DNA of 64,000 nt from Bacteriovorax sp. PP10 (GCF_035013165.1 NZ_JAYGJQ010000001.1:1-64000); one strand, 5' to 3'; positions 18,104-27,090 are shown, numbered from the stretch's first letter. Numbers and translations: made by a program. Notes: a model not told the origin generated them from the sequence alone.

Positions 18104-18886
18104 TTAAAGCGGAGCTGAAATCCCACCGTCTTTTCTTACTCTCCAAAAGTGAACTGCAATTAAAACCCCAACAACAAGTGGGATGAATACACAGTGAAGA
18201 ATGTAAAAACGAAGAAGAGCTGGCTCACCAACGAAACGTCCACCAAGTAACTGGAAACGAACGTCGTTCTTATCAGAAACCATTACGAAGTCACCGATAC
18301 GAGCAAGCATTGCACCCGGACCACCGTTACCCATAAATGGAGTCGCTTTCGCCATGTTCGATCCAACAGTGATCGCCCAAATAGCCAGCTGATCCCATGG
18401 AAGAAGGTAACCTGTGAAAGATAGAAGAAGAGTTAATACTAGAAGGATAACACCAATACCCCAGTTGAATTCGCGAGGTGGTTTGTATGATCCAGTCATG
18501 AATACACGGAACATGTGAATCCACACAGTGATAACCATTAAGTGGGCTCCCCAACGATGAATCTCGCGCATGATCCCTAAAGGAACGTGCTCTCTTAGTG
18601 CGATGATGTCGTTGAAAGCGTATTCAGCAGTTGGTCTGTAGTAGAACATTAAAAGAAGACCAGTCACCGTTAGTGCTAAGAAGATGAAGAAAGTTAATCC
18701 ACCCATACACCATGTGTATCCAAGTTGAACCCCTGACTTCTTTAACTTAATCGGGTGAAGGTGAAGAAACACGTTACCTGCGATAACAGCTGCTCTGTTA
18801 CGAGCGTTATCTGGTGGACCATGTCTGAAAATTGAATTCCATACTTGTGTCTCGCGAACTTTTTTTGCTAAACCATTTCCTGCCAT
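18104..18886 (-). CDS. cytochrome b N-terminal part (b6-like)
   Basis: A 260-residue membrane protein with the two b-heme sites of cytochrome b. Histidine ligands are His110 and His124 in helix B (IHRWGAHLMVITVWIHMF) and His231 and His246 in helix D. The 14-residue gap between the helix D histidines is the b6f-type spacing. Glycines in GYTWCMGG and the SFTGYLLPWDQ segment are also conserved. It follows the Rieske gene and precedes the subunit IV-like gene, so together they form the quinol-oxidising core. Confidence 0.93.
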   Translation of the reverse strand: MAGNGLAKKVRETQVWNSIFRHGPPDNARNRAAVIAGNVFLHLHPIKLKKSGVQLGYTWCMGGLTFFIFLALTVTGLLLMFYYRPTAEYAFNDIIALREHVPLGIMREIHRWGAHLMVITVWIHMFRVFMTGSYKPPREFNWGIGVILLVLTLLLSFTGYLLPWDQLAIWAITVGSNMAKATPFMGNGGPGAMLARIGDFVMVSDKNDVRFQLLGGRFVGEPALLRFYILHCVFIPLVVGVLIAVHFWRVRKDGGISAPL

Positions 18887-18935
18887 TTTAAAAACCTTGT
18901 TCGAAAAATATTTTTATAATTTCTTTTTAAATTAA

Positions 18936-19433
18936 TTACACAACTAAGAAAGCATCTGGATTATCCCACTCGCCTTTTTCAGCGCGGAATACTTTTGTTT
19001 TATCAACTTTGATTTTTCCATCTGGTTGAAGAGAAATTTTGTATCTCTCAAGTGGACGTGGAGCTGGACCTTCAAAGTTAACTCCACTCATGTAGTAACC
19101 AGATCCGTGACATGGACATTTGAATTTTAATTCAGCTGGAAGCCAAGTTGGAATACAACCTAAGTGTGTACAGATGTTCGATAGAGCTACTAGTCTTCCA
19201 TCTAACTTAACCATCCAAACACCAAATGCGTTTTTGTATCTTTCATCAACACCAGCAGCATAGTCACCAGGTGCTCCTGCTAGGAATTCCATTTCTGGAT
19301 CGAAATTAACGTTTGGATATGAAAAACGAAATGCAAGTGTAGCTAGTCCCGCGCATGCAGCTGAGAACATTACCCAACCAACAGTTACGTAACTAAAAAA
19401 CTCACGACGATTTAAACTTCTAGTGTCACTCAT
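18936..19433 (-). CDS. Rieske iron-sulfur protein
   Basis: A 165-residue protein with an N-terminal twin-arginine-like motif (NRREFFSY) and one membrane helix (about 16-36). The 2Fe-2S ligands are complete: Cys88, His90 and Cys93 in CTHLGC, and Cys106, Cys108 and His109 in CPCHGSGY. It is the electron-accepting subunit of the b6f-like complex and opens the core part of the operon, 116 bases after the HEAT-repeat gene. Confidence 0.95.
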   Translation of the reverse strand: MSDTRSLNRREFFSYVTVGWVMFSAACAGLATLAFRFSYPNVNFDPEMEFLAGAPGDYAAGVDERYKNAFGVWMVKLDGRLVALSNICTHLGCIPTWLPAELKFKCPCHGSGYYMSGVNFEGPAPRPLERYKISLQPDGKIKVDKTKVFRAEKGEWDNPDAFLVV

Positions 19434-19549
19434 GACAAATTCCTCGTTATAGACGCAAATAAGCTAAAACTTCTTATCGATATTTTTCGTAAGATGTTTC
19501 AGCTAAAGTTATTAAAAATAATCAATACTTAGATTATGCGAAGGATCGC

Positions 19550-20440
19550 TTATTTTTTCAACAGATTTAATACTTCCTTCGCTTTTGTTGCTACAGAAAG
19601 ATTAGAATCCATTTCGGCGACTTCTAAAATAGTATTGTTTAAAATTTTCCAGTTATATTTTTCTAGAGTGATTAAAACACTCAGCTTTAAGTCTGTGATT
19701 TGTTTTACATCAAGAGCTGGAGGCGCAACGCGCTCAGTCGCTTCTGGATATTTTAACTTTAGGATTTCTACTAAAGTATCTTTTGCCATCTCGTCTTTGA
19801 AAGCAATTAAAGCTGTTGCTGCAGCGTATCTCGTCGTTACACTCTCATCGCGAAGCAGGCCTCTAATTGGAGTTTGTGCTTCTGGAACTTGGTGAGTTGC
19901 AAGGGCAAGCGTGCTTGCTTGTCTTAAAATAGCTTCTTTTGATTGAAGTAATTCAATAGTCGGGGCCCAATCAAATTTAATTCCTTTATTCTGATTAGCT
20001 AATGCAACCACAGCGTGAAACTTCACATCTGTGTCAATATCTTGAAGAGCAAGTTGGAATGTTGGAAGCGCAAGGTCAGTTTTTAATGCACCAAGAGCTG
20101 CGATAATAAATCCTCTTGTTCTTGGTTCAACTGAATCTTTGTACGCTAGTGTTAGATTCTCAACGAACCAAGGGTAGTCTTCCGCAGGAATCTGGGAACT
20201 GTTGATTTGTTTTGATAATTCATAGGCAGCAACCCATTTGTTACCAAATGACTTTGACTGGATCTCGTTTACTAAATCTTTGTATGATCTTTCTGCTGAT
20301 AACATTTTCGTTACACCGAAAATAATCAGTGCGCCTACTAGTACAATAGCAATAGGAACGACGAGGCTTCCCACGAAAGGGTTCTCAAGAATTTTCTTTT
20401 GAGTTTGCGGAGCTCGCGAATCACCAGAATTAGTCGACAT
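19550..20440 (-). CDS. membrane-anchored HEAT-repeat protein
   Basis: About 296 residues from the ATG at 20440; a further in-frame ATG at 20452 is possible. One membrane helix (about 25-47) is followed by helical repeats with the Ala- and Leu-rich HEAT-like pattern (for example RGFIIAALGALKTDLALPTFQ and YAAATALIAFKD). Such repeats are usually protein-binding scaffolds. It is the first gene upstream of the Rieske-cytochrome b operon on the same strand, so it may help assemble the complex. That link is from position only. Confidence 0.7.
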   Translation of the reverse strand: MSTNSGDSRAPQTQKKILENPFVGSLVVPIAIVLVGALIIFGVTKMLSAERSYKDLVNEIQSKSFGNKWVAAYELSKQINSSQIPAEDYPWFVENLTLAYKDSVEPRTRGFIIAALGALKTDLALPTFQLALQDIDTDVKFHAVVALANQNKGIKFDWAPTIELLQSKEAILRQASTLALATHQVPEAQTPIRGLLRDESVTTRYAAATALIAFKDEMAKDTLVEILKLKYPEATERVAPPALDVKQITDLKLSVLITLEKYNWKILNNTILEVAEMDSNLSVATKAKEVLNLLKK

Positions 20441-20565
20441 GTTTAGCACCAAAAGGCATCGGCCTTAATATTTTGTTACTTTCTATTTCTTAAAAACGTT
20501 GTTAATGATAAATAACAAATCTACATTACCATGACAATTTATTTGAGTCTTTTCAGAGAGAAAAT

Positions 20566-21111
20566 ATGGCCTACTTACTTCGTACTTTAATCGTTCTGAT
20601 GGTTGCTAGTATTACTCTAACAGCACTGCTTGCGTTAAAAGTGGTTCACATGGAATTTAGCCATATTCAACTCGCAATTCCGGCCTTTATTTACACTATT
20701 TTTGCACAAGCATTCGTAATGTTTTACTTCATCGGTGTTGCCCGTCTAACAAATAATGTTTATTCGATTGTCGCAGGTGGATCTAATCTTCACGAGCTCT
20801 TCGATAATCCGCCGTCGGATCTTACTCCGTACATTGAAAAAACAAAAAAATTTGTTGAAGAGGCAGATCGTTCGAAGCGCCAAACTATTCCTTGGACGAT
20901 TTTAATGCTGGTGCTTGGTATGATTGCATTCCTGCTTGGCGGAGCTCACGATACCGGACTTGTACAGAAAACTACTCATTCAGGTGTTGTACTGGGATTT
21001 TTTGCGGCGATGATGATTGGTTTCTTTAGGCAGTGGTATTATCTTGGGAAGTCGCACTTACTACTTCGTAAGTTGAAAGGCCTTTACATGATGAATGATG
21101 CTCAAATGTGA
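20566..21111 (+). CDS. hypothetical four-helix membrane protein
   Basis: A 181-residue protein with hydrophobic segments near 8-27, 35-57, 105-125 and 134-152 and a soluble acidic loop between the second and third. It is divergent from the HEAT-repeat gene with 125 bases between. I recognise no family. The conserved-looking HMEFSH and GGAHDTG histidines could suggest a link with the neighbouring respiratory genes, but this is speculative. Confidence 0.65.
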   Translation: MAYLLRTLIVLMVASITLTALLALKVVHMEFSHIQLAIPAFIYTIFAQAFVMFYFIGVARLTNNVYSIVAGGSNLHELFDNPPSDLTPYIEKTKKFVEEADRSKRQTIPWTILMLVLGMIAFLLGGAHDTGLVQKTTHSGVVLGFFAAMMIGFFRQWYYLGKSHLLLRKLKGLYMMNDAQM

Positions 21112-21119
21112 TCGCGCGT

Positions 21120-21143
21120 GGAATGCAGCCGCAGCTGCATTCC
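21120..21143. terminator. hairpin between convergent genes
   Basis: GGAATGCAGC and GCTGCATTCC form a perfect 10-bp stem with loop CGCA, starting 9 bases after the stop at 21111. No strong U tract follows on the plus strand (AACTAGTTTTGC), so termination may be inefficient or Rho-assisted. Confidence 0.5.
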
Positions 21144-21217
21144 AACTAGTTTTGCAAAGATAAAAAGTTGAATTTGTTTTTTAAGAGTCGAGCGATCTAA
21201 CGCTTTCGCGTTTTTTA

Positions 21218-22519
21218 CTAAATTGATTTCACCATAATAAATACTCTGGTTTTTCCCGGAACATTTTTTACGTTCGATGTATTACTTTCAAAAAGTTTTG
21301 CCTGACTCACTTTCATGACTTCGCTCATGAAATCTTTGAAACTATTTTTTGGCACATAAATATTGTAATACACTCCGCCCGGTACATCGTTACCTGGACG
21401 AGATTCTCCAACTGGAGTTCCTTGATATTTTTTTACTAACTCATTAATCTGATCGCGACTCGCATACGTGTTTGAAGACGTCATCATCAAGCGATAAACT
21501 TTCGTTGTTCCACCCGTTGTCTCACGATACCCGTTGGCATTTTCAGCATCACCTTCATATTGAGAAGCGGCCTTATCAGCTTTATTTAAATCGCGTGGAA
21601 TATTTTCAAAAGATGAAAGTGTTACTTCCGATTCTTCTTCGTATTGTTCAGGATCGAAGAACTCGTTAACCCCATCACTTTTTGTAATGTCTTTAATACC
21701 ATCGAAATCGAGCTTGAATTCTTTGACTGGTTTTTGTTCAAGACCTTTGAATACACCGCTCTTATTCAGCCATGTAAACTGTGGTTCATAAATGCTAACT
21801 TTGTTGGAAAGGTATTTTTCGTACCAGATATTTCCCTGGCGAACACCGTAAATTGTCAGTGTGAAAAGTAAAAGAAGAATACTGATATCTTGCACGACTC
21901 TTACTTGTTTTAAAAAGCTTGAGCGCTCTTTAATTTTTGTAAGATCAAATCCACTGGTCCCAAAATCTGCTTTCATGCGTTTTAAGAAAATCCCCCACTC
22001 ATCAAAAAGTGTGACTTCCATTGAGGGCATGATTTCATCTTCACGCGATCCACTTTGCGGTGTTTCGATGTTGATGTCTTTTTTTATTTTAGCAAATGAT
22101 GTTTCAAGATTTGGACTTAGAACATTTCCAACCTGAAAAACTTCGCTGAAGTATTGATCGAGATGTGGAAATTCATCGAGAAGATAATTTCTTAAAATTG
22201 TCGCAACTAACGAAGGATTTAATTCTGACTCACGAGCGATTTCACCGATGGTTTTGTTTTTGAATAAAAAAATGAAACTTAAAAACTTATCTCGTAGCCA
22301 TAAAAACCATGACGACAACGAACCAATCTTCACTTGAGAATAGGCATAATCAAATCTAACGATCAAGCTTTTGATCGTTAGGTTCTCTTCAAAAAAAACA
22401 TCCCAGAAAGATTCGAATTCTTTTTTAAAGCGTCCCTGCCACGTCAGACCGTCCAGGTTTAAGTTCAACCAGTTTCGAAATTCCGCGTAGTCTTTATGTG
22501 TGAAAACTAATTCCTGCAT
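21218..22519 (-). CDS. membrane protein with an N-terminal helix-turn-helix-like region
   Basis: A 433-residue protein not recognised as a known family. Residues about 90-112 (KTIGEIARESELNPSLVATIL) look like a helix-turn-helix. One membrane helix follows near 212-228 (ISILLLLFTLTIYGV), and an acidic linker leads to a C-terminal domain (about 340-433) with strand-helix-strand character and a VYRLMMTSS start. A cytoplasmic DNA-binding-like part joined to an extracytoplasmic domain resembles one-component membrane regulators. It starts 9 bases after the thiolase gene ends, so the two are probably one transcript. Confidence 0.65.
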   Translation of the reverse strand: MQELVFTHKDYAEFRNWLNLNLDGLTWQGRFKKEFESFWDVFFEENLTIKSLIVRFDYAYSQVKIGSLSSWFLWLRDKFLSFIFLFKNKTIGEIARESELNPSLVATILRNYLLDEFPHLDQYFSEVFQVGNVLSPNLETSFAKIKKDINIETPQSGSREDEIMPSMEVTLFDEWGIFLKRMKADFGTSGFDLTKIKERSSFLKQVRVVQDISILLLLFTLTIYGVRQGNIWYEKYLSNKVSIYEPQFTWLNKSGVFKGLEQKPVKEFKLDFDGIKDITKSDGVNEFFDPEQYEEESEVTLSSFENIPRDLNKADKAASQYEGDAENANGYRETTGGTTKVYRLMMTSSNTYASRDQINELVKKYQGTPVGESRPGNDVPGGVYYNIYVPKNSFKDFMSEVMKVSQAKLFESNTSNVKNVPGKTRVFIMVKSI

Positions 22520-22528
22520 TAGGCTCTC

Positions 22529-23704
22529 TTATACTCGCTTTAGTAAGATAGCGATCCCTTGACCACCACCAATACAAGCTGAAGCAATTCCGTAATTTTT
22601 ATTAAAATGTTTTAACTGACGAGCAAGTGTGTGAGCAATTCTCACTCCTGAAGCTGCTAGTGGGTGGCCTAAGGCCACAGCTCCACCCCAAAGATTAATT
22701 TTCTCATGAGGGATGTTTATATCTTTCATACAAGAAAGAGTTTGTCCGGCGAACGCTTCGTTAATTTCAAAAAGATCAACTTGATCCAATGTCATATTAT
22801 TTTTTGCGAGTAATCCTTTGATCGCAGGGCTCGGGCCGATTCCCATAATTTTTGGGTCTACACCGATCACAAATCCATCTACAATTTCTGCTAATGGAGT
22901 TAATCCTTCTTTTTTGCAGAATGACTCGCTCGCAACGATAACTGCTGCTGCACCATCAACGATTCCTGAAGCAGAAGCTGCTGTTACAACACCGTCTGGT
23001 TTAAATGTTGGGCGTAAGCTTTTCATTTCTTCCAAAGAAGCATCATCGCGCATGTGCTCGTCTCTATCGCATACACCTTTCTTCAAAGGGTATGGAGCGA
23101 TCTCCCCTTGAAGGTGACCATCTTTATAGGCCTGTGCTGCTCTGGCGTGAGATTGATATGCAAATGTATCACTTTGCTCTTTTGTAATTTCAAATTTTTC
23201 TGAAAGATTTTCAGCAGTGATTCCCATTGGTGTTTGTGAGTACTGATCTGTTAATGCATCTAAAAGCATATCGACAGATTTTAGTGATCCGTATTTTGTT
23301 CCAAAACGTGATCCGTATACAAGGTGCGGAACCATTGACATATTTTCTGTTCCAGCTGCAAGCACACATTGTGCTTCACCTAATTTAATTAAGCGGGAAG
23401 CTGCTAAAATGGCCTCAATACCTGATCCACAAAGTCTGTTCACCACCAACCCTGGAGTTTCTTGCCTACAACCTAATTTCAAAGCGAGGTGACGGCCACC
23501 GTACATCGTATCTGTTGATGAAGGAACGACACTTCCTAAAATGACCTGGTCGATTTTTCCTGCGTCTAACTTGATTTCAGAAATCAAAGCTTTAGCCGCA
23601 TGAACTGCCAAATCTACAGGAGTTACGTCTTTTAAAGAGCCACCGAATTTACCAAATGGTGTGCGTTTCCCTTGCACCAAATAGATCTTTTCCTGACCGG
23701 ACAT
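22529..23704 (-). CDS. acetyl-CoA C-acyltransferase (thiolase)
   Basis: A 391-residue thiolase that joins or splits acyl-CoA units. All catalytic residues are present: nucleophilic Cys92 in LCGSGIEAI, His347 in LGHPLAASG, and Cys377 in ACIGGGQG. Length and motifs fit the acetoacetyl-CoA (biosynthetic) thiolase group, but a beta-oxidation role cannot be excluded. It stands alone with no other fatty-acid gene next to it and is followed by the helix-turn-helix membrane protein. Confidence 0.92.
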   Translation of the reverse strand: MSGQEKIYLVQGKRTPFGKFGGSLKDVTPVDLAVHAAKALISEIKLDAGKIDQVILGSVVPSSTDTMYGGRHLALKLGCRQETPGLVVNRLCGSGIEAILAASRLIKLGEAQCVLAAGTENMSMVPHLVYGSRFGTKYGSLKSVDMLLDALTDQYSQTPMGITAENLSEKFEITKEQSDTFAYQSHARAAQAYKDGHLQGEIAPYPLKKGVCDRDEHMRDDASLEEMKSLRPTFKPDGVVTAASASGIVDGAAAVIVASESFCKKEGLTPLAEIVDGFVIGVDPKIMGIGPSPAIKGLLAKNNMTLDQVDLFEINEAFAGQTLSCMKDINIPHEKINLWGGAVALGHPLAASGVRIAHTLARQLKHFNKNYGIASACIGGGQGIAILLKRV

Positions 23705-23793
23705 ATTTGCCTCCTACTTTTATGAAATTAGTCTTCGTATCATATATTAAGACGTACTTAAATTCTTAGCAAAGAATAAAAGAAGGAAACTTA

Positions 23794-24213
23794 ATGTCCA
23801 ACATAAATGACCTTAAAGCTCAAAAATTTGCGGAGACTGAATCCAGGCGATACGAGACTGAACTAAAAACAGTTAAGACGGAAGGTGAACGTGCGTACTC
23901 TAGTGAGTCGAAGCAAAAAGAAATGGAACTTAAAAAGATGCGTGAAGATTATGAATCTCGCATTGGTAACATGAAGAATGAGCAGGAAAGAAAACTTGGT
24001 GAAATTCGTCAGAAGCAATCAAGAACTATGACTGAAGAAAGTGCAAGACTTAAGACTGAAATTGAGAACCTTAAAAAGACTCATCAAGATCAGGTCGAAG
24101 AAATTAAAGTAAGTCAGCAGAATGAATTAACTGAAATGAATGAATCGCATACAAAGTCTCTGGCCAATTCCAGAGAGAAGTTCATGAAAGAAAACGCTAA
24201 GTGGAAAACATAA
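23794..24213 (+). CDS. hypothetical coiled-coil protein
   Basis: A 139-residue highly charged protein rich in Glu and Lys with a heptad-like pattern over nearly its full length (for example EMELKKMREDYESRIG). It has no signal peptide or membrane helix. A ribosome-binding site GAAGGAAAC precedes the start. It ends 23 bases before the FliG-like gene and is probably co-transcribed with it, so it may be a rod-like partner of that protein. Confidence 0.7.
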   Translation: MSNINDLKAQKFAETESRRYETELKTVKTEGERAYSSESKQKEMELKKMREDYESRIGNMKNEQERKLGEIRQKQSRTMTEESARLKTEIENLKKTHQDQVEEIKVSQQNELTEMNESHTKSLANSREKFMKENAKWKT

Positions 24214-24236
24214 TCTAAAAAGATTCGGGAGAATGA

Positions 24237-24665
24237 ATGGAAGGCAATAACAGCGCAAACGGTGTATTTATCAATGGTAAAGCACAAATTATCGAGATGC
24301 TTCAGCACATGCCAAGAGAAGAACGCGCTATTCTTCTTAAAAACTTAAAAGCAAGAAATCCCCAGTTAGCTGAAGAGCTGACAGAACAGTGTTTTACTTT
24401 TTCTGATTTAGATAATCTTTCTGATAATGAATTAAGTATGATTTTCCAATACGTGACAGCTCCTATTTTAGGAATGGCACTAAAGAACATTGAACGCGCT
24501 TTTCAAAGACGTTTATTATCTCTGGCAGGCAGAGAGTATGCTGAAGAAGCATTCCGCGTTTTAAAGACTGCCTACTCTACTGAGAAAAGAGATATCAAGA
24601 GAGCTCAAAATAAAATTATCGAAGTCCTGGTTTCTTTGAAAAAAAGAAAGCAAGTTCAATTCTAA
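24237..24665 (+). CDS. stand-alone FliG-like protein
   Basis: A 142-residue protein. Residues about 55-100 (FSDLDNLSDNELSMIFQY to LGMALKNIERAFQRRLLS) match the pattern of the FliG middle/C-terminal domain, where FEDL is followed by helices containing LALAL and a REKILSNMS-like stretch. Normal FliG is about 330 residues; this is far shorter and lacks the FliF-binding N-terminal domain. It lies with a coiled-coil gene, away from other motor genes. It might interact with the flagellar rotor or with another nucleotide-driven machine. The match is by eye. Confidence 0.6.
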   Translation: MEGNNSANGVFINGKAQIIEMLQHMPREERAILLKNLKARNPQLAEELTEQCFTFSDLDNLSDNELSMIFQYVTAPILGMALKNIERAFQRRLLSLAGREYAEEAFRVLKTAYSTEKRDIKRAQNKIIEVLVSLKKRKQVQF

Positions 24666-25132
24666 GAGTCTGAATTAAAATTACCCAAAGCTTCTAAATA
24701 CTTTCTCTCGTCTTCTTTGTTTAAAAGAAGGCGAGCGTCTTTTTCCTGATCAAGGTTATGTTCGTTGATCATGTCCTGAGTATGCTTCAATCTTTCACAA
24801 AGCGTTTCAAAAATATCCGGAATCCACTTAGGTGAATTCTTAATCACAGAGAGAATTTCTTTTTGATCAACCAGCACCAATTCAACATCGGTCTTAGCGA
24901 TAGCTGTCAAGTCATTGGGCTTATTTGTTAGTACGGCCACTTCATTCAGAATGTCTCTTTCACCACAAAGCTGAATAACATTTAAACTATTGCCTTTCAT
25001 CTTCATCAGTCTCACCTCACCTTTTTTTACAAGGTAGAGATACTTAGAAGTTTTTCCCTGAGCGAAAATAACTGTTCCTGCTTTAAAGAGAATTGGTGCT
25101 TCCGTCCCTTTATTTGCTGATAAATTGCTCAT
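24662..25132 (-). CDS. cyclic nucleotide-binding domain protein without a DNA-binding domain
   Basis: About 156 residues from the start at 25132, which is preceded by a good ribosome-binding site (TGGAGGAATTA). The fold shows the beta-roll of CRP-type sensors: LFKAGTVIFAQGKTSKYLYL, then a VRLMKMKGN and a GERDILNEVAVLTNKPN phosphate-binding-cassette-like segment. After the sensor there is a helix but no helix-turn-helix, so it is not a CRP regulator. It overlaps the 3' end of ppx by 23 bases and the convergent FliG-like gene by 4 bases. Ligand unknown. Confidence 0.8.
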   Translation of the reverse strand: MSNLSANKGTEAPILFKAGTVIFAQGKTSKYLYLVKKGEVRLMKMKGNSLNVIQLCGERDILNEVAVLTNKPNDLTAIAKTDVELVLVDQKEILSVIKNSPKWIPDIFETLCERLKHTQDMINEHNLDQEKDARLLLNKEDERKYLEALGNFNSDS

Positions 25133-26027
25133 TAATTCCTCCAGTAATAACTGTTCCGTAACGAAGACCACGAGTGGATACTTTAATTAAGTCGATTTTA
25201 AGTTTGCTGCCGATAAGTTCAGCAACCAGAGATCCAGCTGCTACCATTGGCGCTCTCTTTCCTAAAAAAGGAAAAAGCATCAGAAGATTTTCAACTGTTG
25301 TATTTTGCAGGTCCCGAGCGAAGTCCTGAAATGACTTAAAAGAAATGCTCATTCCTTCAATCTTCGTATCGCTATACTCTCTTTGTCCTAAATACATTGA
25401 AGCTAAGGCCGTCATACTTCCGGCCACACATACAAGTGTCTCGGTATTATACTCGCTCATATCAGGAGCAAGGATGTCATAAATCTTTGAATCAAATTCA
25501 TTTTGTTTTTTCCAGTCAGTTGCTCTGACTGATCCAACCGGAAGGCTGATTGATTTTTCAATTTTAAAAGGCGAAGTATTAATCAGGATAAGCTCTGTAG
25601 AAGCTCCTCCGATGTCCATGACAACAATCTTACCTTCTGCCTTCGGCAGAGAAGAAACAACTCCTAAGGCCGTATAGTAGGCCTCTCCATCGCTGGAAAT
25701 AATCTGGATGTTAAAACCCAGTTCATCTTTAATTTTTTTAAAAAACTCACGTGAATTAGTTGAAACTCTGCTGGCCTCTGTAGCCGTTGCGATGACATCA
25801 CCAACCGGAAATTTTATTTTATCTAATAACTTTTTATAAGTGCTTAGAGCTTCATAAGTCGCCTGCATTGAATCAGGGTGAAACTTTTTTGTTACATCCA
25901 GGTCTTTTCCCAATGAAGTGATGAAAGACTCATTTAAGAGTTCTTCTTTAATCTGGCCATTTTCATCTAATTCCACTGCAAGTAGCAGCACAGAATTTGA
26001 TCCGATATCAATACTAGCTCTTCTCAT
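25110..26027 (-). CDS. Ppx/GppA family phosphatase
   Basis: A 305-residue member of the sugar kinase/actin/Hsp70 superfamily that hydrolyses polyphosphate or pppGpp. The N-terminal phosphate-binding motif IDIGSNSVLLLAVEL is at 5-19 and the second motif VVMDIGGASTELI is near 139-151. Length fits the short Ppx/GppA form. It begins immediately after mtnA ends and overlaps the next gene. Which substrate it uses, polyphosphate or pppGpp, cannot be decided from sequence. Confidence 0.9.
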   Translation of the reverse strand: MRRASIDIGSNSVLLLAVELDENGQIKEELLNESFITSLGKDLDVTKKFHPDSMQATYEALSTYKKLLDKIKFPVGDVIATATEASRVSTNSREFFKKIKDELGFNIQIISSDGEAYYTALGVVSSLPKAEGKIVVMDIGGASTELILINTSPFKIEKSISLPVGSVRATDWKKQNEFDSKIYDILAPDMSEYNTETLVCVAGSMTALASMYLGQREYSDTKIEGMSISFKSFQDFARDLQNTTVENLLMLFPFLGKRAPMVAAGSLVAELIGSKLKIDLIKVSTRGLRYGTVITGGINEQFISK

Positions 26028-27071
26028 TTAAACTCCAACAACCTTTCTGACGTTTTCTACAGTAACAGGGTTAATCGCTCCATTTTCGCAAAGGATTCCT
26101 GTAATGCATGAGTGGTCAGTGACATCGAAGCTTGGGTTCAGTGCTTTAGCATCCGGGTGAGCGATGTGAGCGCCTTTGTATTTTAAGATTTCATTCGGGT
26201 CGCGAAGTTCGATTTCGATTTCATCCCCTGTTTTCATTTCTAGGTCGAACGAACTCACTGGAGCTACGATAAAAAATGGAATGCCATAGTGTTTAGCGAT
26301 AATACTTAAACTCGATGTACCCACTTTATTGGCCGTATCACCATTTTCAACAATGCGATCAGCTCCTGCAAAAATAGCATCGACCATTTTGTTTCTCATC
26401 AAATAAGAAGCGGCACCTTCAACGACGATTTCGTGGTCAATTCCTTCTTTAATTAATTCGAAACTCGTTAAACGAGATCCTTGTAAATAAGGTCTTGTTT
26501 CAGAAGCGTAGACAGACTTTACTTTCTTTTGTTGATGTAAATGAACAATCACTCCAAGAGCTGTTCCTAAAACACCGCAAGCAAGAGTTCCTGTATTACA
26601 AATCGTCATTAAGTTTAATGGACGATCACCGTAAATTTTTGTCAGTTCTGCTTCAGCAAATTTGGCCATCGCCAGGTTCTTCTCATAAAGATTGTTCATT
26701 TCCTTTTGAGCGAACTCTACTAACTTTGGATAAAGTGCATTTAAGTGAGTTTCTTTGCGGGCCATAACCACGCAGCGATCAATTTCATAAGCAAGGTTAA
26801 CTGCAGTCGGGCGAGCACTCTTTAAGTACTCAGCGGCCTGTTCAAATTGAGGAAGCACAACTTTAGGATTGTTCTTTAAATAAAGTGCCAGTCCCCAGAT
26901 ACCAGTGAAACCGATAAGTGGAGCTCCTCTTACGACCATGTCCTGGATAGCACGGAAGCAGTCTTCAATTGTTTTAGCAGTGATATAAACTTCCTCTAAA
27001 GGAAGAAGTCTTTGATCAAGAAGCATTAACACTTCTCTTTCATATTTTAATGGTTGTAATACGTTTTTCAT
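26028..27071 (-). CDS. mtnA: S-methyl-5-thioribose-1-phosphate isomerase
   Basis: A 347-residue enzyme that isomerises methylthioribose 1-phosphate in methionine salvage. Family hallmarks are RGAPLIGFTGIWGLAL (about 49-64), the catalytic-cysteine segment TICNTGTLACGVLGTALGV, and GADRIVENGDTANKVGT carrying the catalytic aspartate. It lies 19 bases after an AsmA-like gene and abuts ppx. No other methionine-salvage gene is adjacent, so the pathway is not demonstrated by this window. Confidence 0.93.
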   Translation of the reverse strand: MKNVLQPLKYEREVLMLLDQRLLPLEEVYITAKTIEDCFRAIQDMVVRGAPLIGFTGIWGLALYLKNNPKVVLPQFEQAAEYLKSARPTAVNLAYEIDRCVVMARKETHLNALYPKLVEFAQKEMNNLYEKNLAMAKFAEAELTKIYGDRPLNLMTICNTGTLACGVLGTALGVIVHLHQQKKVKSVYASETRPYLQGSRLTSFELIKEGIDHEIVVEGAASYLMRNKMVDAIFAGADRIVENGDTANKVGTSSLSIIAKHYGIPFFIVAPVSSFDLEMKTGDEIEIELRDPNEILKYKGAHIAHPDAKALNPSFDVTDHSCITGILCENGAINPVTVENVRKVVGV

Positions 27072-27090
27072 TTCAATCTCTTTCGTTAAA

